A stretch of 34,259 nt of DNA from Caldilineaceae bacterium SB0661_bin_34 (GTDB taxonomy: Bacteria > Chloroflexota > Anaerolineae > Caldilineales > Caldilineaceae): contig VXMJ01000056.1 of assembly GCA_009841145.1 (NCBI GenBank), forward strand, positions 1 through 34,259. Reading direction: 5' to 3'. Below are positions 8,436 to 17,612 of the stretch, in pieces. The notes beneath the pieces were generated by a model, which was given only the letters and a program-made list of their open reading frames with translations, did not search any database and was not told the origin of the DNA. The translations under genes and the position numbers were made by a program. The first letter of the stretch is position 1. The number at the start of each line of letters is the position of its first letter.

Positions 8436-9755
8436 CTACTGACTGTAATGGGCGTCCAGGATGTCTTGGACAGTTTCCGCCGCGATATCAAGCGCCGCGT
8501 TCTGATCCTCCCCGCCCAGCACGACCATGTCGTAGGCGTCAATCAGTGCCTGGCGCTGATCCGACTCGTTCACGAAGAAGGTGGCTTGGGCGTAGGCCAG
8601 ACCCGCCGCAAAGGCACCGAGCTTCGGATCCGCCAGCAGGTCGGGATCGGATCCGGCGTTGAGACGCGCGGGCAGTTCGCCCACCATGTCCACCCAGATC
8701 GAGCCGGCTTCGTCCGACGTGACGAACTGAAGGAACTTGACGGCGGCGTCCAGACGCGCGGGGTCGCTGGCACCCTTCTGGGTGATGCCGTGAGTCCAGT
8801 AGCTGCCGAACGTGCTCTGCACTCCGTTGTGGGAGGGCAGTTCGACCACACCGAAGTTCAGGTCGGGAGCATTGTTCGCAATCGTGCCCAGCCGGAACGA
8901 CCCGTCGATGTGGAAGCAGGCCCGGCCCGCCAAGAAGGCCTGGGTGCTGCCGTCGAACAGATCGCGGTCACCCGTCTCCAGCTCCGTCTTGAACTTCAGC
9001 AGGTAGTCCCAGGCCTGCTGTCCGGCCTCGGAATTCCAGGTTACGGACTGGCCGTCCGCGGAGAAGGGCTCGCCGCCGAACTGACGCACAAGCACTTCTC
9101 GGAACCAGTGGTGGTCCTGGGCCGCCAAATCCACGACGAACCCCTGCACCTCGTAGTCCCCGTTGTCCGCCCGCACCGTGCAGGCCGCCGCCTGGGAGGC
9201 CAGTTCATCCAGGGTCGTGGGTGGCGATTCGGGATCCAGACCCGCGTTGGCCATCAGGTCCTTGTTGTAGAACATGGCCAGCGCGCGCACGGCGGTCGGG
9301 ATCGTGTACAGAGTCCCGTCCACGAAACTGGCCTGCACCAGCGGACTGAACTCGTCGTCAATCATGGCCGTGGGGAAGGCGTCCTCGGGCAGAGGCACCA
9401 GGTAGTCCGCGTCCAGCCAAACCGTCTGCCAACCGTAGAACAGGGTGGCCACGTCGGGTCCCACGCCGGCAGGCACGCTGGCGGCGATCTTGTCCCGGTA
9501 CTCGGCGTAGGGAACGTCGGAGTTATGCACCACCTTGATGTTGGGGTTCTCCGCCTCGAACATCTCAATGAGACGGTCCATTGCCAGGACCCGGGCCTCG
9601 AAGTTGTACTGCCAGTACTCGATTTCCACCATCTCGGGCTCTGCCTCGGCCATAGGTTCCGCAGCGTCCGGCGTCGTCGGCGCGACACAGGCCACCAACC
9701 CCGACAGGGCAACCAACAGGCATCCCAAGATCCACAACAGACGTGGTGTCTTCAT
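8436..9755 (-). CDS. sugar-binding lipoprotein of an ABC importer (Sec type)
   Basis: A 439-residue extracellular solute-binding protein (SBP_bac_1-like). The ATG at 9755 is set by an excellent Shine-Dalgarno, AAAGGAGGAA, with GGAGG 7 bases upstream. The N-terminus is a Sec lipoprotein signal (KTPRLLWILGCLLVALSG) with lipobox LVAC, unlike the Tat signals of the other three binding proteins in this window. The mature part begins with an acidic linker and EIEYWQYNFE. Further family-like segments are PYAEYRDKIAA, LYTIPTAVRALAMFYNKDLM and SDPARLDAAVKFLQFVTSDE. It captures the sugar and delivers it to the two downstream permeases. The amidohydrolase gene precedes it by 63 bases, suggesting cotranscription. 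Confidence 0.9.
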   Translation of the reverse strand: MKTPRLLWILGCLLVALSGLVACVAPTTPDAAEPMAEAEPEMVEIEYWQYNFEARVLAMDRLIEMFEAENPNIKVVHNSDVPYAEYRDKIAASVPAGVGPDVATLFYGWQTVWLDADYLVPLPEDAFPTAMIDDEFSPLVQASFVDGTLYTIPTAVRALAMFYNKDLMANAGLDPESPPTTLDELASQAAACTVRADNGDYEVQGFVVDLAAQDHHWFREVLVRQFGGEPFSADGQSVTWNSEAGQQAWDYLLKFKTELETGDRDLFDGSTQAFLAGRACFHIDGSFRLGTIANNAPDLNFGVVELPSHNGVQSTFGSYWTHGITQKGASDPARLDAAVKFLQFVTSDEAGSIWVDMVGELPARLNAGSDPDLLADPKLGAFAAGLAYAQATFFVNESDQRQALIDAYDMVVLGGEDQNAALDIAAETVQDILDAHYSQ

Positions 9756-9818
9756 AACCGTTCCTCCTTTTGTTGACACAGAATCCAACGGGAGGCAATC
9801 AGTCCGCCCCCGCGATGT

Positions 9819-10793
9819 TCACTCTTCATGTTCCGCACACGGCAACGGAATGCGCAGCAACCTCGCTGCGTTGGCACCGAAGATTAGCTGCAGGTGCTCG
9901 TCGGGCATGCCCAGATCGACGCAATCGCGGAACTGGTCCTGCAGGTAGCGCCGGGCAAAGCCGCGCGGGAACCAGCTGGAGTCGGATCCAAACAGGATGC
10001 GCGCTGGCCCCACGGTCTCGTAGAACTTGCGGAACAGGTACTTGATGGTGACCTCGCCGGGCACCCACCGGATCCACTGCAGGCTGCCGCTTGTATCCAC
10101 GCACACATTGGGGCAGGCCCAGCACAGCTGCAGGGTCTCGCGCTCCCAGGCACAGCCGAAGTGCGGAATCACAAACGTCACCTCGGGAAAGTTGCGGGCG
10201 ATGTCGTGCAACTTGAAGGGGTTGATGTTCTCGTGGTAGGCGATCCCTCCGGGACCGCCCTGAATCCCGAAATGGATCAGCACCGGAATCCCCAGATCGC
10301 GGCACGCCTCCCACACGGGGTAGATCGTCTTGTCCTCAATGGGCTGATCGATGCTGGGCGCCAACAGCTTGTAGCCCCGCAGTCCCAGTTCCTCAACCGC
10401 GCGCCGCAACTCGGCTGCCGCATCGGGCCGGAAGGGATTGTGGTGGGCAAAGCCAACGAATCGGCCCGGATGCAGGGCACAGATCCGGGCCAGGTTGTCG
10501 TTGCCGCCGCCGGTAACGAAACCCACCGCGCGGATGCCGTGGGTCTCCAATTCCTCCAGCCAGCGGTCCGCCTGGACCTCGTCCCCGGGATGGTCCGCGG
10601 TGGGTTCCGGAGTTGGGAAATCCCACATGCGCCGCCATTGTGCACTGTAGGGGCGCGACATCTCCTGAACCATCCGTCGCTTGGCCAGATCCGCGTCCGA
10701 AGGTGGCTCGGTGGATCCGTCCATATCGCCGAACCAAGGCAGTTGCGACGGAAAATGGACGTGGAAGTCAATAACTTCTATGCCGTGGTACAT
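9819..10793 (-). CDS. amidohydrolase family metal-dependent hydrolase
   Basis: A 324-residue TIM-barrel hydrolase of the amidohydrolase-2 family (PF04909; related to ACMS decarboxylase and lactonases). Metal-site elements are His11-x-His13 in VIDFHVHF, His174 in VLIHFG, His211 in VIPHFG and Asp271 in ILFGSDSSW. It is the first gene of the minus-strand importer operon, so it may process the imported compound, for instance opening a lactone. That is inference from position. The ATG at 10793 is the first usable start: upstream the frame stays open for about 23 codons and even reads protein-like, but holds no ATG, GTG or TTG before a TAG. The Shine-Dalgarno is weak. Confidence 0.85.
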   Translation of the reverse strand: MYHGIEVIDFHVHFPSQLPWFGDMDGSTEPPSDADLAKRRMVQEMSRPYSAQWRRMWDFPTPEPTADHPGDEVQADRWLEELETHGIRAVGFVTGGGNDNLARICALHPGRFVGFAHHNPFRPDAAAELRRAVEELGLRGYKLLAPSIDQPIEDKTIYPVWEACRDLGIPVLIHFGIQGGPGGIAYHENINPFKLHDIARNFPEVTFVIPHFGCAWERETLQLCWACPNVCVDTSGSLQWIRWVPGEVTIKYLFRKFYETVGPARILFGSDSSWFPRGFARRYLQDQFRDCVDLGMPDEHLQLIFGANAARLLRIPLPCAEHEE

Positions 10794-11012
10794 GAGGTAC
10801 TGCTTCGAGAAGACTTCCTCGCGCGGGGCGAATAGCCAAATGTTGGACGGCTGTGGTCCTCCCGTATGCTACTAAAACTGGTTGAGGCGATTCACACGGG
10901 GTTGGTGGCCAAGGCCGCGCCCCTTCCTGCCGGGACTCCGATCCCGTTGCGGGCGGTCCAGAATTCCGTGTCCGCAGGCACAAACACGGGCGCGGAAGCC
11001 GAGAGGCGAACC

Positions 11013-11369
11013 TCAAAGCTGTCTGGCGGCATCACTGCGAGAGACGGGAAAGAGTCCGTAGCGGCCGAAATCGATGCGGCCCTGTTCGTTGAAACGGACT
11101 CCCTCCTCCAGCAGGCGCTGCCGCTGATGCTCCGCACCCATGCCGACCCGCGGACTGATTTCACCCTTGGCATTGATGACCCGGTGCCAAGGCACATCGG
11201 TATCGGCTTCAAGGCCGGCCATGGCATAGCCCACCATCCGGGCCGTGCACTGCCCCGTCAATCGGGCCACCTGTCCGTACGTGGCCACCCGGCCGTGGGG
11301 AATCTTGCGGACCGTTGCATAAATCCGTTCCCAGGTGGCCTTACGAGGTGCCCGCATGTGAGATCTCAT
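11013..11369 (-). CDS. atl: alkyltransferase-like (ATL) DNA repair protein
   Basis: A 118-residue protein with the DNA-binding domain of O6-alkylguanine-DNA alkyltransferase (MGMT). It contains IPHGRVATYGQVARLTG, then ARMVGYAMAGLEADTDVPWHRVIN and GEISPR. The active-site motif PCHRV of true MGMT is PWHRV here: the acceptor Cys is replaced by Trp, the signature of ATL proteins. ATLs cannot transfer the alkyl group; they bind O6-alkylguanine, flip the base and recruit nucleotide excision repair (UvrA in bacteria). The ATGs at 11369 and 11357 are both possible (118 or 114 residues), and neither has a strong Shine-Dalgarno. Length is normal for ATL. It is a single gene flanked by non-coding gaps. 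Confidence 0.88.
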   Translation of the reverse strand: MRSHMRAPRKATWERIYATVRKIPHGRVATYGQVARLTGQCTARMVGYAMAGLEADTDVPWHRVINAKGEISPRVGMGAEHQRQRLLEEGVRFNEQGRIDFGRYGLFPVSRSDAARQL

Positions 11370-11610
11370 GGGTACTGCTCTGTATCCGGTATGGCGGTAG
11401 GTCTGTTGGCGAAGTTTCAGGCAGGACCGTGCGCAATCCACACGTTTATGCCAAAAGGAGTACGATTCTGCAGGGACAGGGCAGCCGAGCCTTCCTGCCG
11501 GTCACGTTTCGGCCTGCCGCGCATGGATGCGACCATGCGGTGATCCCTACAATGAACGATGTATCGTCAATCCCACACCTACTGAAAGTTTGCCACCAAG
11601 GAGCATTGCC

Positions 11611-12747
11611 GTGAGCCAGCTCGAGTCGTCGATTTTCACTGATCTGGGCGTGGCGCCCGTAATCAACGCCGCCGGACCCCGCACGGTCATGGGCGGATCC
11701 CGCCTGTCTCCGGCCGTGGCGGAGGCCTACCAGGCTGCCAACCGCCATTTTGTGGTGATGAAGGACCTCCAGGCACGGAGCGGAGAGCATCTCGCGCAGA
11801 TGCTGGGTTCCGAGATGGCGCTGGTCACCTCCGGGTGCGCGGCCGCCCTTTCGCTGGCGGTGGCCGGCATCATGAGCGGTACGGACCGCGAGCGCATCGC
11901 CCAGCTGCCGGACACCACCGGCATGAAGGACGAGATCGTAATCCAGGCCTGCCAGCGGTATTCCTACGACCGCGCTCTTACCCTGTGCGGTGCGCGCCTG
12001 GTCGAAGCCGGCAGCCCGGAAGGCGTCACGGAGGCGGAACTGGAAGCCGCCATCACGGACCGGACGGCTGCTGTCCACTACCTGGGAGTGGACTTCTGGG
12101 GTGTTCAGGAACACTCCCTGTCGTTCGAAACCCTACGGGATGTCGCCCACGCTCACGACCTGCCCTTGATCGTGGACGCGGCCAGCGTGGTCTTTCCCCT
12201 GGAGCGGATGACTTGGTTCTCCGAAAACGGCGCCGACATCGTCTGCTTCGGGGCCAAGTACTTCGGCGCCTTCAACGGCAGCGGCATCCTGACTGGCAAG
12301 CGCAGGTACATGGAAGCCGCCATCGAGCACTCGTTTGTCAACTTCGAAACCGAACAGAACCGGGCGTTCGGGCGTCCGTTCAAACTGGACCGTCAGGAGA
12401 TCGTGGGGGTGGTGGCCGCCCTGACCGAGTGGTTCGAGATGGATCACGAGGAGCGGATGGCCCAGAACGAGGCAAAGGGCAGGGTCCTGCGGCGTACGGT
12501 GGCCAACTGTCCCGGGGTCACCAGCCACTGGGAAACGCGCCTGACCTCCATCATGGACACGGTTCGGCTGGAACTGGATGAAGGGGCCGCCATGTCCGCC
12601 CAGGAACTGAGCGAGGCACTGGCCAGCGGCAATCCCTCGATTGTCACGCTGGCCGACGGCAACAGCCTGGACGTGGTGGTCAACCAGCTGTACGAGGGCG
12701 AAACGGAGATTGTGGCTGAGAGGCTGCAGGAATTGTTGGGAGGCTGA
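11611..12747 (+). CDS. SelA-related PLP-dependent enzyme
   Basis: A 378-residue fold-type I PLP enzyme of the SelA-related group (the family around D-glucosaminate-6-phosphate ammonia lyase, TIGR01437-like). The start is GTG at 11611, with AAGGAG 7 bases upstream; a longer open frame from 11527 lacks this support. The N-terminal VINAAGPRTVMGGSRLSP is typical of the group. TSGCAAAL (73-80) is the cofactor phosphate region, Asp189 in LIVDAAS contacts the pyridine nitrogen, and Lys216 in FGAKYFGAFNGSG is the predicted Schiff-base lysine. Likely chemistry is dehydration/deamination of an amino or hydroxy acid from sugar catabolism, consistent with the surrounding importers. It is shorter than genuine selenocysteine synthase, and I do not assign it that role. 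Confidence 0.82.
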   Translation: MSQLESSIFTDLGVAPVINAAGPRTVMGGSRLSPAVAEAYQAANRHFVVMKDLQARSGEHLAQMLGSEMALVTSGCAAALSLAVAGIMSGTDRERIAQLPDTTGMKDEIVIQACQRYSYDRALTLCGARLVEAGSPEGVTEAELEAAITDRTAAVHYLGVDFWGVQEHSLSFETLRDVAHAHDLPLIVDAASVVFPLERMTWFSENGADIVCFGAKYFGAFNGSGILTGKRRYMEAAIEHSFVNFETEQNRAFGRPFKLDRQEIVGVVAALTEWFEMDHEERMAQNEAKGRVLRRTVANCPGVTSHWETRLTSIMDTVRLELDEGAAMSAQELSEALASGNPSIVTLADGNSLDVVVNQLYEGETEIVAERLQELLGG

Positions 12748-12988
12748 TGTCATCGACCCAGCGGCAGGTGGGACGGGCCGCCTCGACGCTGTCCCGACTC
12801 GACATCGCGGCCGACGGACCGTCTCACACCGGGCACGGGTACCTGAACGGCTGCAGTCCGGTTGGGACAGCATTGTGTTGCCCCTTGTCCGGCAGTTCGG
12901 AATCTGTTTCTTCCGCACGGTAACGCCGACTGCCCACGGATGCTGGAAACCAGTGAACTGAGTTCTCATCCTTGCCAAGGAAGGTCCA

Positions 12989-13396
12989 GTGCGTATGTGG
13001 AGAAAGGGGTTGTCGTTGCTGTGTGGCTTGACGGCTTTGTTGGTCGCGGGCAACTGGCTTTTCTTCGCCGTCAACCAGGAAGCCAGCCAGGTTATCTGGG
13101 ACTATGTCGCGGACCCGGCAGTATTGGTTCTGCTTGGACTGACAGTCCTGGTGAACCTGAGGGATTCTTTGCAGGTTCGCAACAACCCGGGAACTCATTT
13201 GACCCAGTTGCCGCGGGACATAATCACGGCGTTGGAGGCCATGGTCGGTTTCCGCTATCTTCTGCAGTATGTCGCGAAGATGGCGGCCGCCCTAGAACCG
13301 GTTGACGGCCTGTGGGAATACCTCGACTCGATTGTCGTCATCATATTGGTTGCCGAGGCCATCGCGCTTTGGCGATCCGCCAACCAGTCGGACTAG
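12989..13396 (+). CDS. small membrane protein, function unknown
   Basis: A 135-residue protein with hydrophobic segments at about 7-27, 42-58 and 111-128, and an amphipathic stretch at about 79-101. The N-terminal MRMWRKGLSLLCG fits an inner-membrane insertion signal with positive residues inside. AAGGAAGG lies just upstream; either the GTG at 12989 (spacing 4) or the ATG at 12995 (spacing 10) may be used. I do not recognise the family. It sits alone between the PLP enzyme and convergent genes, with about 240 bases on the left and 216 on the right that show no gene. Confidence 0.7.
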   Translation: MRMWRKGLSLLCGLTALLVAGNWLFFAVNQEASQVIWDYVADPAVLVLLGLTVLVNLRDSLQVRNNPGTHLTQLPRDIITALEAMVGFRYLLQYVAKMAAALEPVDGLWEYLDSIVVIILVAEAIALWRSANQSD

Positions 13397-13612
13397 CCGT
13401 CTTCAGTTGGCGAGAGCATGCGGCTGCCACAGCCACGCCGCGGGCAAGCCCACCACCTGCCGGCATGATGCCAAGGCAGCAGGCGAACTACACGATCTCA
13501 GGGACGCTCCAGCGGCCCCAGCCTGCGTTTCGCCCGAATTACTGAAACTGGGCTGCGGCCCGGCCCGCTTCTGTCAGCCTGCCCGTTGCAGCCACCCGAA
13601 GCCGGAACCGAA

Positions 13613-14491
13613 TCAAACTACGGCCCGGGCAAACCCCATGATTTCCGGGTAGGGAATGGATGGATGTTGATGCATGTAATGGGGAGCGATTTGGCTCGGC
13701 AGCATGTTGTCCACCGACGAAAAACCACAGCCTTGCAGGAAGGCTGGCACCTCTGCGGGATCGTAGTCCGTCACCCAGGGTTCGCCGCGCTTGGCCACGA
13801 AGGCGGCACAACCGGCCCGCAGCTCCCGCCAGTTCTCCGGGGTGTGCTCCTCACCGGCCATGTAGTCCAGACACAGCACCGTACCCGCGGCCATGTGGTC
13901 TGAGATCGAGGCGAGCGTCGTCTTGATCGCATCTTCTGTTAGGTAATAGGTCACTCCGAGCCAGACGAAAATGGCCGGCCGGTCCAGGTCCACACCGGCC
14001 GACTTCAACACCTCGTCGAGGGGATCCACTTCAAAATTGGCCTTCACATAATGGGCGTTGGCATGCCGTTCCAGGCCGTGCTTGTCCATGCGGCGGAACT
14101 TCTCGCGCTGGGTGGCCGCCTGATCAATTTCCCAAAGCTGGATACGCGCCATCAAATCGTGACGGCGCAAGGCGAACGAGTCATAGCCGGCACCCAGAAT
14201 CACAACCTGATCGACGCCTTGTTCCACCGCCGATTCCACATTGTCCTCGGCCCAACGGGCCCGTACATAGATCTCGGGCATGATCGGATTCAGCTTGCCC
14301 AGGATCCCGTACACCACGATGCGGGTCAGCAGCCGGTTGCGGATGACGGTCTTCCAGAACGACGAGCACAACGTGAATGCCAGGTTGTCGTCGAACACCG
14401 GAGGCGAATACTGGCGGACATGCAGGGCGCGGACAGCCGCGACCAGGTCGGCCGTAGTACTCGGTTTGTTGGAGGTCTTGTTGTCAGGCAT
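13613..14491 (-). CDS. SAM-dependent methyltransferase, Ppm1/LCMT-like family
   Basis: A 292-residue class I methyltransferase of the leucine carboxyl methyltransferase-like family (PF04072, TIGR00027-like). Family features are the N-terminal TADLVAAVRALH, YVRARWAEDNVESAV (75-89), motif I VVILGAGYDSFALR (96-109), the acidic ribose-binding strand WEIDQAATQREK, and FVWLGVTYYLTEDAI. Bacterial members of this group probably methylate small molecules, and substrates are mostly unknown. Its ATG lies 11 bases after the stop of the upstream MOSC gene, so the two form a transcription unit. Confidence 0.87.
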   Translation of the reverse strand: MPDNKTSNKPSTTADLVAAVRALHVRQYSPPVFDDNLAFTLCSSFWKTVIRNRLLTRIVVYGILGKLNPIMPEIYVRARWAEDNVESAVEQGVDQVVILGAGYDSFALRRHDLMARIQLWEIDQAATQREKFRRMDKHGLERHANAHYVKANFEVDPLDEVLKSAGVDLDRPAIFVWLGVTYYLTEDAIKTTLASISDHMAAGTVLCLDYMAGEEHTPENWRELRAGCAAFVAKRGEPWVTDYDPAEVPAFLQGCGFSSVDNMLPSQIAPHYMHQHPSIPYPEIMGFARAVV

Positions 14492-14502
14492 CGGCTTCCT
14501 GT

Positions 14503-15165
14503 TCAGGCCATCCGGGTGAAACGGTTTTCTGCATTGTCCAGCATCTTGGCCACATTCGGGTCAAGCGACTCCAACTTCCGGAGCTGTCGTGCCAAGCCCT
14601 CGTCGTATTCGTGGTACCAGCACCGATTCACCGCGGTGACGGTGGCATCGGGCAGTGGCCGTTCCACAAGGTGCCACTCGTCGCCGGCCCTGACCTGACC
14701 CGGCGACAACACCTCGAGGTAGAAACCGGTGCGCAATGCCTTGATGACGTGATCGATCCAATCCGGGCGCCCGACTCGCCAACTCTGCTTCTGGCAGGGC
14801 GCGCGGGGCTTGGACACCTGCACGCGCGCGCCGCCCACGTCGTAAATGTCCATCAAGCAGATTTCGGTTTCGCGCGCGTTTTCCAGCGTCCAGTTCTCGC
14901 CGACCCATCCAGGCGGCAAATCCAGCTGGAGCGTTCGCTTCCAATACCGATAGTCGTCCAACGTATGGCAGCAAACGGCCATGTTGGGCCATCCGTGAGC
15001 CTCTCGGTTGCCGACCGCATCGCCCTCCAGGCCGCGCAGGTTGAGCTGCACGGGACCCGAAACCCGCGTCCGGCAAATGGATGTGGTCATCTCTCCTTGC
15101 AGGCCGTCGACCACCCGCGGCTGTCCCACATGAATGGAGTCGATCCGGATGGCGGAGCCGGGCAT
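14503..15165 (-). CDS. MOSC domain protein, YiiM-like
   Basis: A 220-residue MOSC-domain protein. Visible features are the entry motif LEGDAVGNREAHGWPN (46-61), VGENWT (88-93), and VSKPRAPCQK (117-126) with the conserved cysteine Cys124 expected to coordinate molybdenum cofactor sulfur or metal. The C-terminal 70 residues (VNRCWYHEYDEGLARQLRKL) correspond to the 3-alpha domain of YiiM-type proteins, which reduce N-hydroxylated compounds in E. coli. It is the first gene of a two-gene unit with the methyltransferase and is divergent from the lipoprotein gene at 15354; the shared 188-base gap should hold both promoters. Confidence 0.87.
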   Translation of the reverse strand: MPGSAIRIDSIHVGQPRVVDGLQGEMTTSICRTRVSGPVQLNLRGLEGDAVGNREAHGWPNMAVCCHTLDDYRYWKRTLQLDLPPGWVGENWTLENARETEICLMDIYDVGGARVQVSKPRAPCQKQSWRVGRPDWIDHVIKALRTGFYLEVLSPGQVRAGDEWHLVERPLPDATVTAVNRCWYHEYDEGLARQLRKLESLDPNVAKMLDNAENRFTRMA

Positions 15166-15353
15166 TGGGGGATTGTGGATTCGGAAAGTTTCGACGGTCT
15201 TCGAATCTTATCGCAAAGCCCCGTGGCAACAGCAGAAACGATCCCTGCACGATCCGGGTTCCGTGCGATTGCAATAACTATCCCTACAATGGATTATTCG
15301 CCGTGCCTGGAACCGGGCACGGTGCGCACTTCAATGCTGGAACCACCTGCCCG

Positions 15354-16985
15354 ATGGGACATCAACTCCTGAACCTCAAGGGGGCTGCCGTTGCAGCCGC
15401 CCTGGCCTGCCTATTGTCCGCCTGCACGATGCTGCCGGACACGCTTCAACCCCCCACCTTCCAAATTCCTCCCAGGGATCCAGTGGTGATGGCCGCGCTT
15501 CCGGAACCGGTGCCGGTGGAGGAGTTGCTGCCGGGCAGCACGGACGAGGACAGGTGCGAACACAGGTTTGCCGTAATCCAGCGAAATGTCGTCAACCTGC
15601 GGGAACGGGGCACCACCGAATCCGCCATTCTCGACAAGGCCAGCCGGAACACCCGCCTCCTCGTCACCGGGCACGAGCGCAATTGGATTAGGGTCAAGCT
15701 GTTGGACGGCCGCGCGGAGGCGTGGGTCCGGGAGGACTTGGTCGGCCTCGAGTGCATCGTGGATCTCAGTCAGACGGTCGCTGCGGACCGTCTCGATCTT
15801 TTCTGGCGCAGCGGTGCCATCTTCAACGGAATTGGAACCGTCAACCAGGCCGTCAACCTGTATCCACAGCCGTCCGCCGAGGAACCGGCGGTGGGGCAGG
15901 TTGATGCCGGACAACTGCTGGTGATCGAAACCGTGATCGAGGACGACCAAGAAGTTCTCTGGGCCCGGGTGCAGGCTCGGCAGCCGGATGAGCTTCCAGC
16001 CTGGATCAGGGCGGACGAGGTCCGGGTATGGCCCGGTTATCTGACCGACTTCCATGGTGCGAACTCCTATGAACTGGGCAGCCAAGTGCAAATTGCCGCC
16101 TTGCGGTTGGCCTTGGACCAACTGATCGGGGTTCCCGCCTCGGACGGCGGCCGCACTTACGATCGAGGCCTTTGGATTCCCCGGGACACATCGGCTCCGG
16201 CAACGCAGGATCCACCCTGTGATCTCACTTGCCGATTGTTGGAGGCGGGTCGTCTGCCGGACGGGTCCTGGTACCTGCCCTGGGAGGATCGAACCGAGAC
16301 CGACCCATCCCAGCTGGTGGCGGAACCGGTGGTTCCGCTCTACGAAGCCCACCTGTCCGAAGGCTGGCGCTGGTCACCCTATGATCGGCACACCTATGCC
16401 GGCCCAGCTGACAGCCGTCGGGTTCACGTGCTCATGAGCATCGAGCAGCGGCATCGGCGGGGCGCCGCCGATCCGGCGCTGTGGCAGCCCGAGACCCGCG
16501 TGGGCCAATGCCGCTACGCCGCCGATTGGATCCGGGTCAAGCACGGGTGGGGCATGACCGTGGACGACGCGGAACGCGCCGCGCTCCGGAACATTCTGGT
16601 CCTGTGCGACGACCTGTCCCTGGTGCCTTCCCCCTCACTGGGCACCGGCTCAATCCAGGCCTCCGGCTTCGCCGGGGGCACGGACGGCCTGCGCGTGGCC
16701 TGCGATGCCCGTTCCGAGCTGATTACCATCACCAACCCATCGACGGAGGTGTACAACCTGGCCGGCTGGCACCTGCACGACCACGGGAACCTGAACCGCT
16801 TCACCTTGCCGGAGTGGCTGCTGGTGGCCGGTGCCAAGGTGACCCTGGGCTCGGGGGACGCGGAGGCGGACATCCGTCTGACCGACCAACTGATCTGGAA
16901 CAACGATGCGGACACCGCCTACCTCTACGATCGGAACTACAGGCTGATCACGGCCCGGGAGTGTTCCGATGGATCGGAACCGTAG
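15354..16985 (+). CDS. SH3b/lamin-tail domain lipoprotein
   Basis: A 543-residue predicted lipoprotein. A Sec signal (GAAVAAALACLLSAC) ends at lipobox Cys24. Residues about 70-135 form a bacterial SH3 domain (VIQRNVVNLRERGTTES, then LLVTGHERNWIRVKLLDGRA and AWVREDLV). A second, more divergent SH3-like unit lies at about 165-226 (QAVNLYPQPSAEEP to LPAWIRADEV). The C-terminal 90 residues are a lamin-tail domain (ITITNPSTEVYNLAGWHLHD, LPEWLLVAGAKVTLGSG). The middle region is unassigned. SH3b domains usually bind cell-wall or polymer ligands, and lamin-tail domains occur in secreted bacterial proteins, so a surface-anchored binding role is likely. The open frame extends upstream to 15081, but the signal peptide fixes the start at 15354; no clear Shine-Dalgarno. 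Confidence 0.8.
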   Translation: MGHQLLNLKGAAVAAALACLLSACTMLPDTLQPPTFQIPPRDPVVMAALPEPVPVEELLPGSTDEDRCEHRFAVIQRNVVNLRERGTTESAILDKASRNTRLLVTGHERNWIRVKLLDGRAEAWVREDLVGLECIVDLSQTVAADRLDLFWRSGAIFNGIGTVNQAVNLYPQPSAEEPAVGQVDAGQLLVIETVIEDDQEVLWARVQARQPDELPAWIRADEVRVWPGYLTDFHGANSYELGSQVQIAALRLALDQLIGVPASDGGRTYDRGLWIPRDTSAPATQDPPCDLTCRLLEAGRLPDGSWYLPWEDRTETDPSQLVAEPVVPLYEAHLSEGWRWSPYDRHTYAGPADSRRVHVLMSIEQRHRRGAADPALWQPETRVGQCRYAADWIRVKHGWGMTVDDAERAALRNILVLCDDLSLVPSPSLGTGSIQASGFAGGTDGLRVACDARSELITITNPSTEVYNLAGWHLHDHGNLNRFTLPEWLLVAGAKVTLGSGDAEADIRLTDQLIWNNDADTAYLYDRNYRLITARECSDGSEP

Positions 16986-17184
16986 GCTGGAGATGAAGGT
17001 TTGGCACTGTTCCGTTGGCGTAGGTGGATGCCTGTCACGACCGTCACAGGTTCCTATAACCGTCTGAGGATGTGGAGTACCTGCCGCCTTTCGCAAGACC
17101 AAACCAATACCAACGAAACGGAATAGTACAGACCCCCCTGCATCGTTGTAGCCACAATGGGCCTGTAGCTATCGGAGGTCCGCG

Positions 17185-17442
17185 ATGAGTACCGATACAG
17201 TTGTGCGCGCCCGGATCGACAGCGACACCAAAGCCCGCGCTACCGAGGCACTGCAAGCCATGGGCTTGACCATGTCCGATGCAATCCGTCTGCTGCTGAT
17301 ACGCGTGGCGGACGAACAACGACTTCCCTTCGCCGGCCAAGTTCCCAATTTGGAAACGGTCAATGCCATGAAGGAAGTGGAGGAAGGCAAAGGCCAGCAT
17401 TTCGACAGCGTTGAGGCACTGATCGAGGATCTCGATATTTGA
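17185..17442 (+). CDS. dinJ: RelB/DinJ family antitoxin, no toxin partner
   Basis: An 85-residue antitoxin of the RelB/DinJ family. A ribbon-helix-helix DNA-binding part comprises VVRARIDSDTKARATEALQA and MGLTMSDAIRLLLIRVADE, followed by PNLETVNAMKEVEEG and a C-terminal acidic tail (VEALIEDLDI) that would wrap a YafQ/RelE toxin. GGAGG lies 6 bases before the ATG. Such genes normally overlap a downstream toxin gene. Here only a 14-codon frame (TTG at 17439) follows before a stop, with no toxin recognisable. The toxin has been lost, or the antitoxin acts alone or with a toxin elsewhere. Confidence 0.85.
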   Translation: MSTDTVVRARIDSDTKARATEALQAMGLTMSDAIRLLLIRVADEQRLPFAGQVPNLETVNAMKEVEEGKGQHFDSVEALIEDLDI

Positions 17443-17612
17443 AGGTTGACTGCTGCACACCGGACCCACTCCTGATCTAGCCAAGAAGTAGCGCGCGCAT
17501 AGTTGCCCGTTGCCCTTGACCAAACAACATTGGGCCGCAACCGTTCAGTCGGTCGCCCAGACTCGCATCCAAGGCAACGCAAAGCCATGTTGCCCTGAAC
17601 CGCGGGATGTTG

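Noticed and set aside
11611-12747. The SelA-related PLP enzyme as the selenocysteine synthase serving the selenoprotein
   Set aside because: Length (378 residues) and N-terminal motifs fit the D-glucosaminate-6-phosphate ammonia-lyase-like subgroup, not genuine SelA; no selB, selC or selD is nearby.
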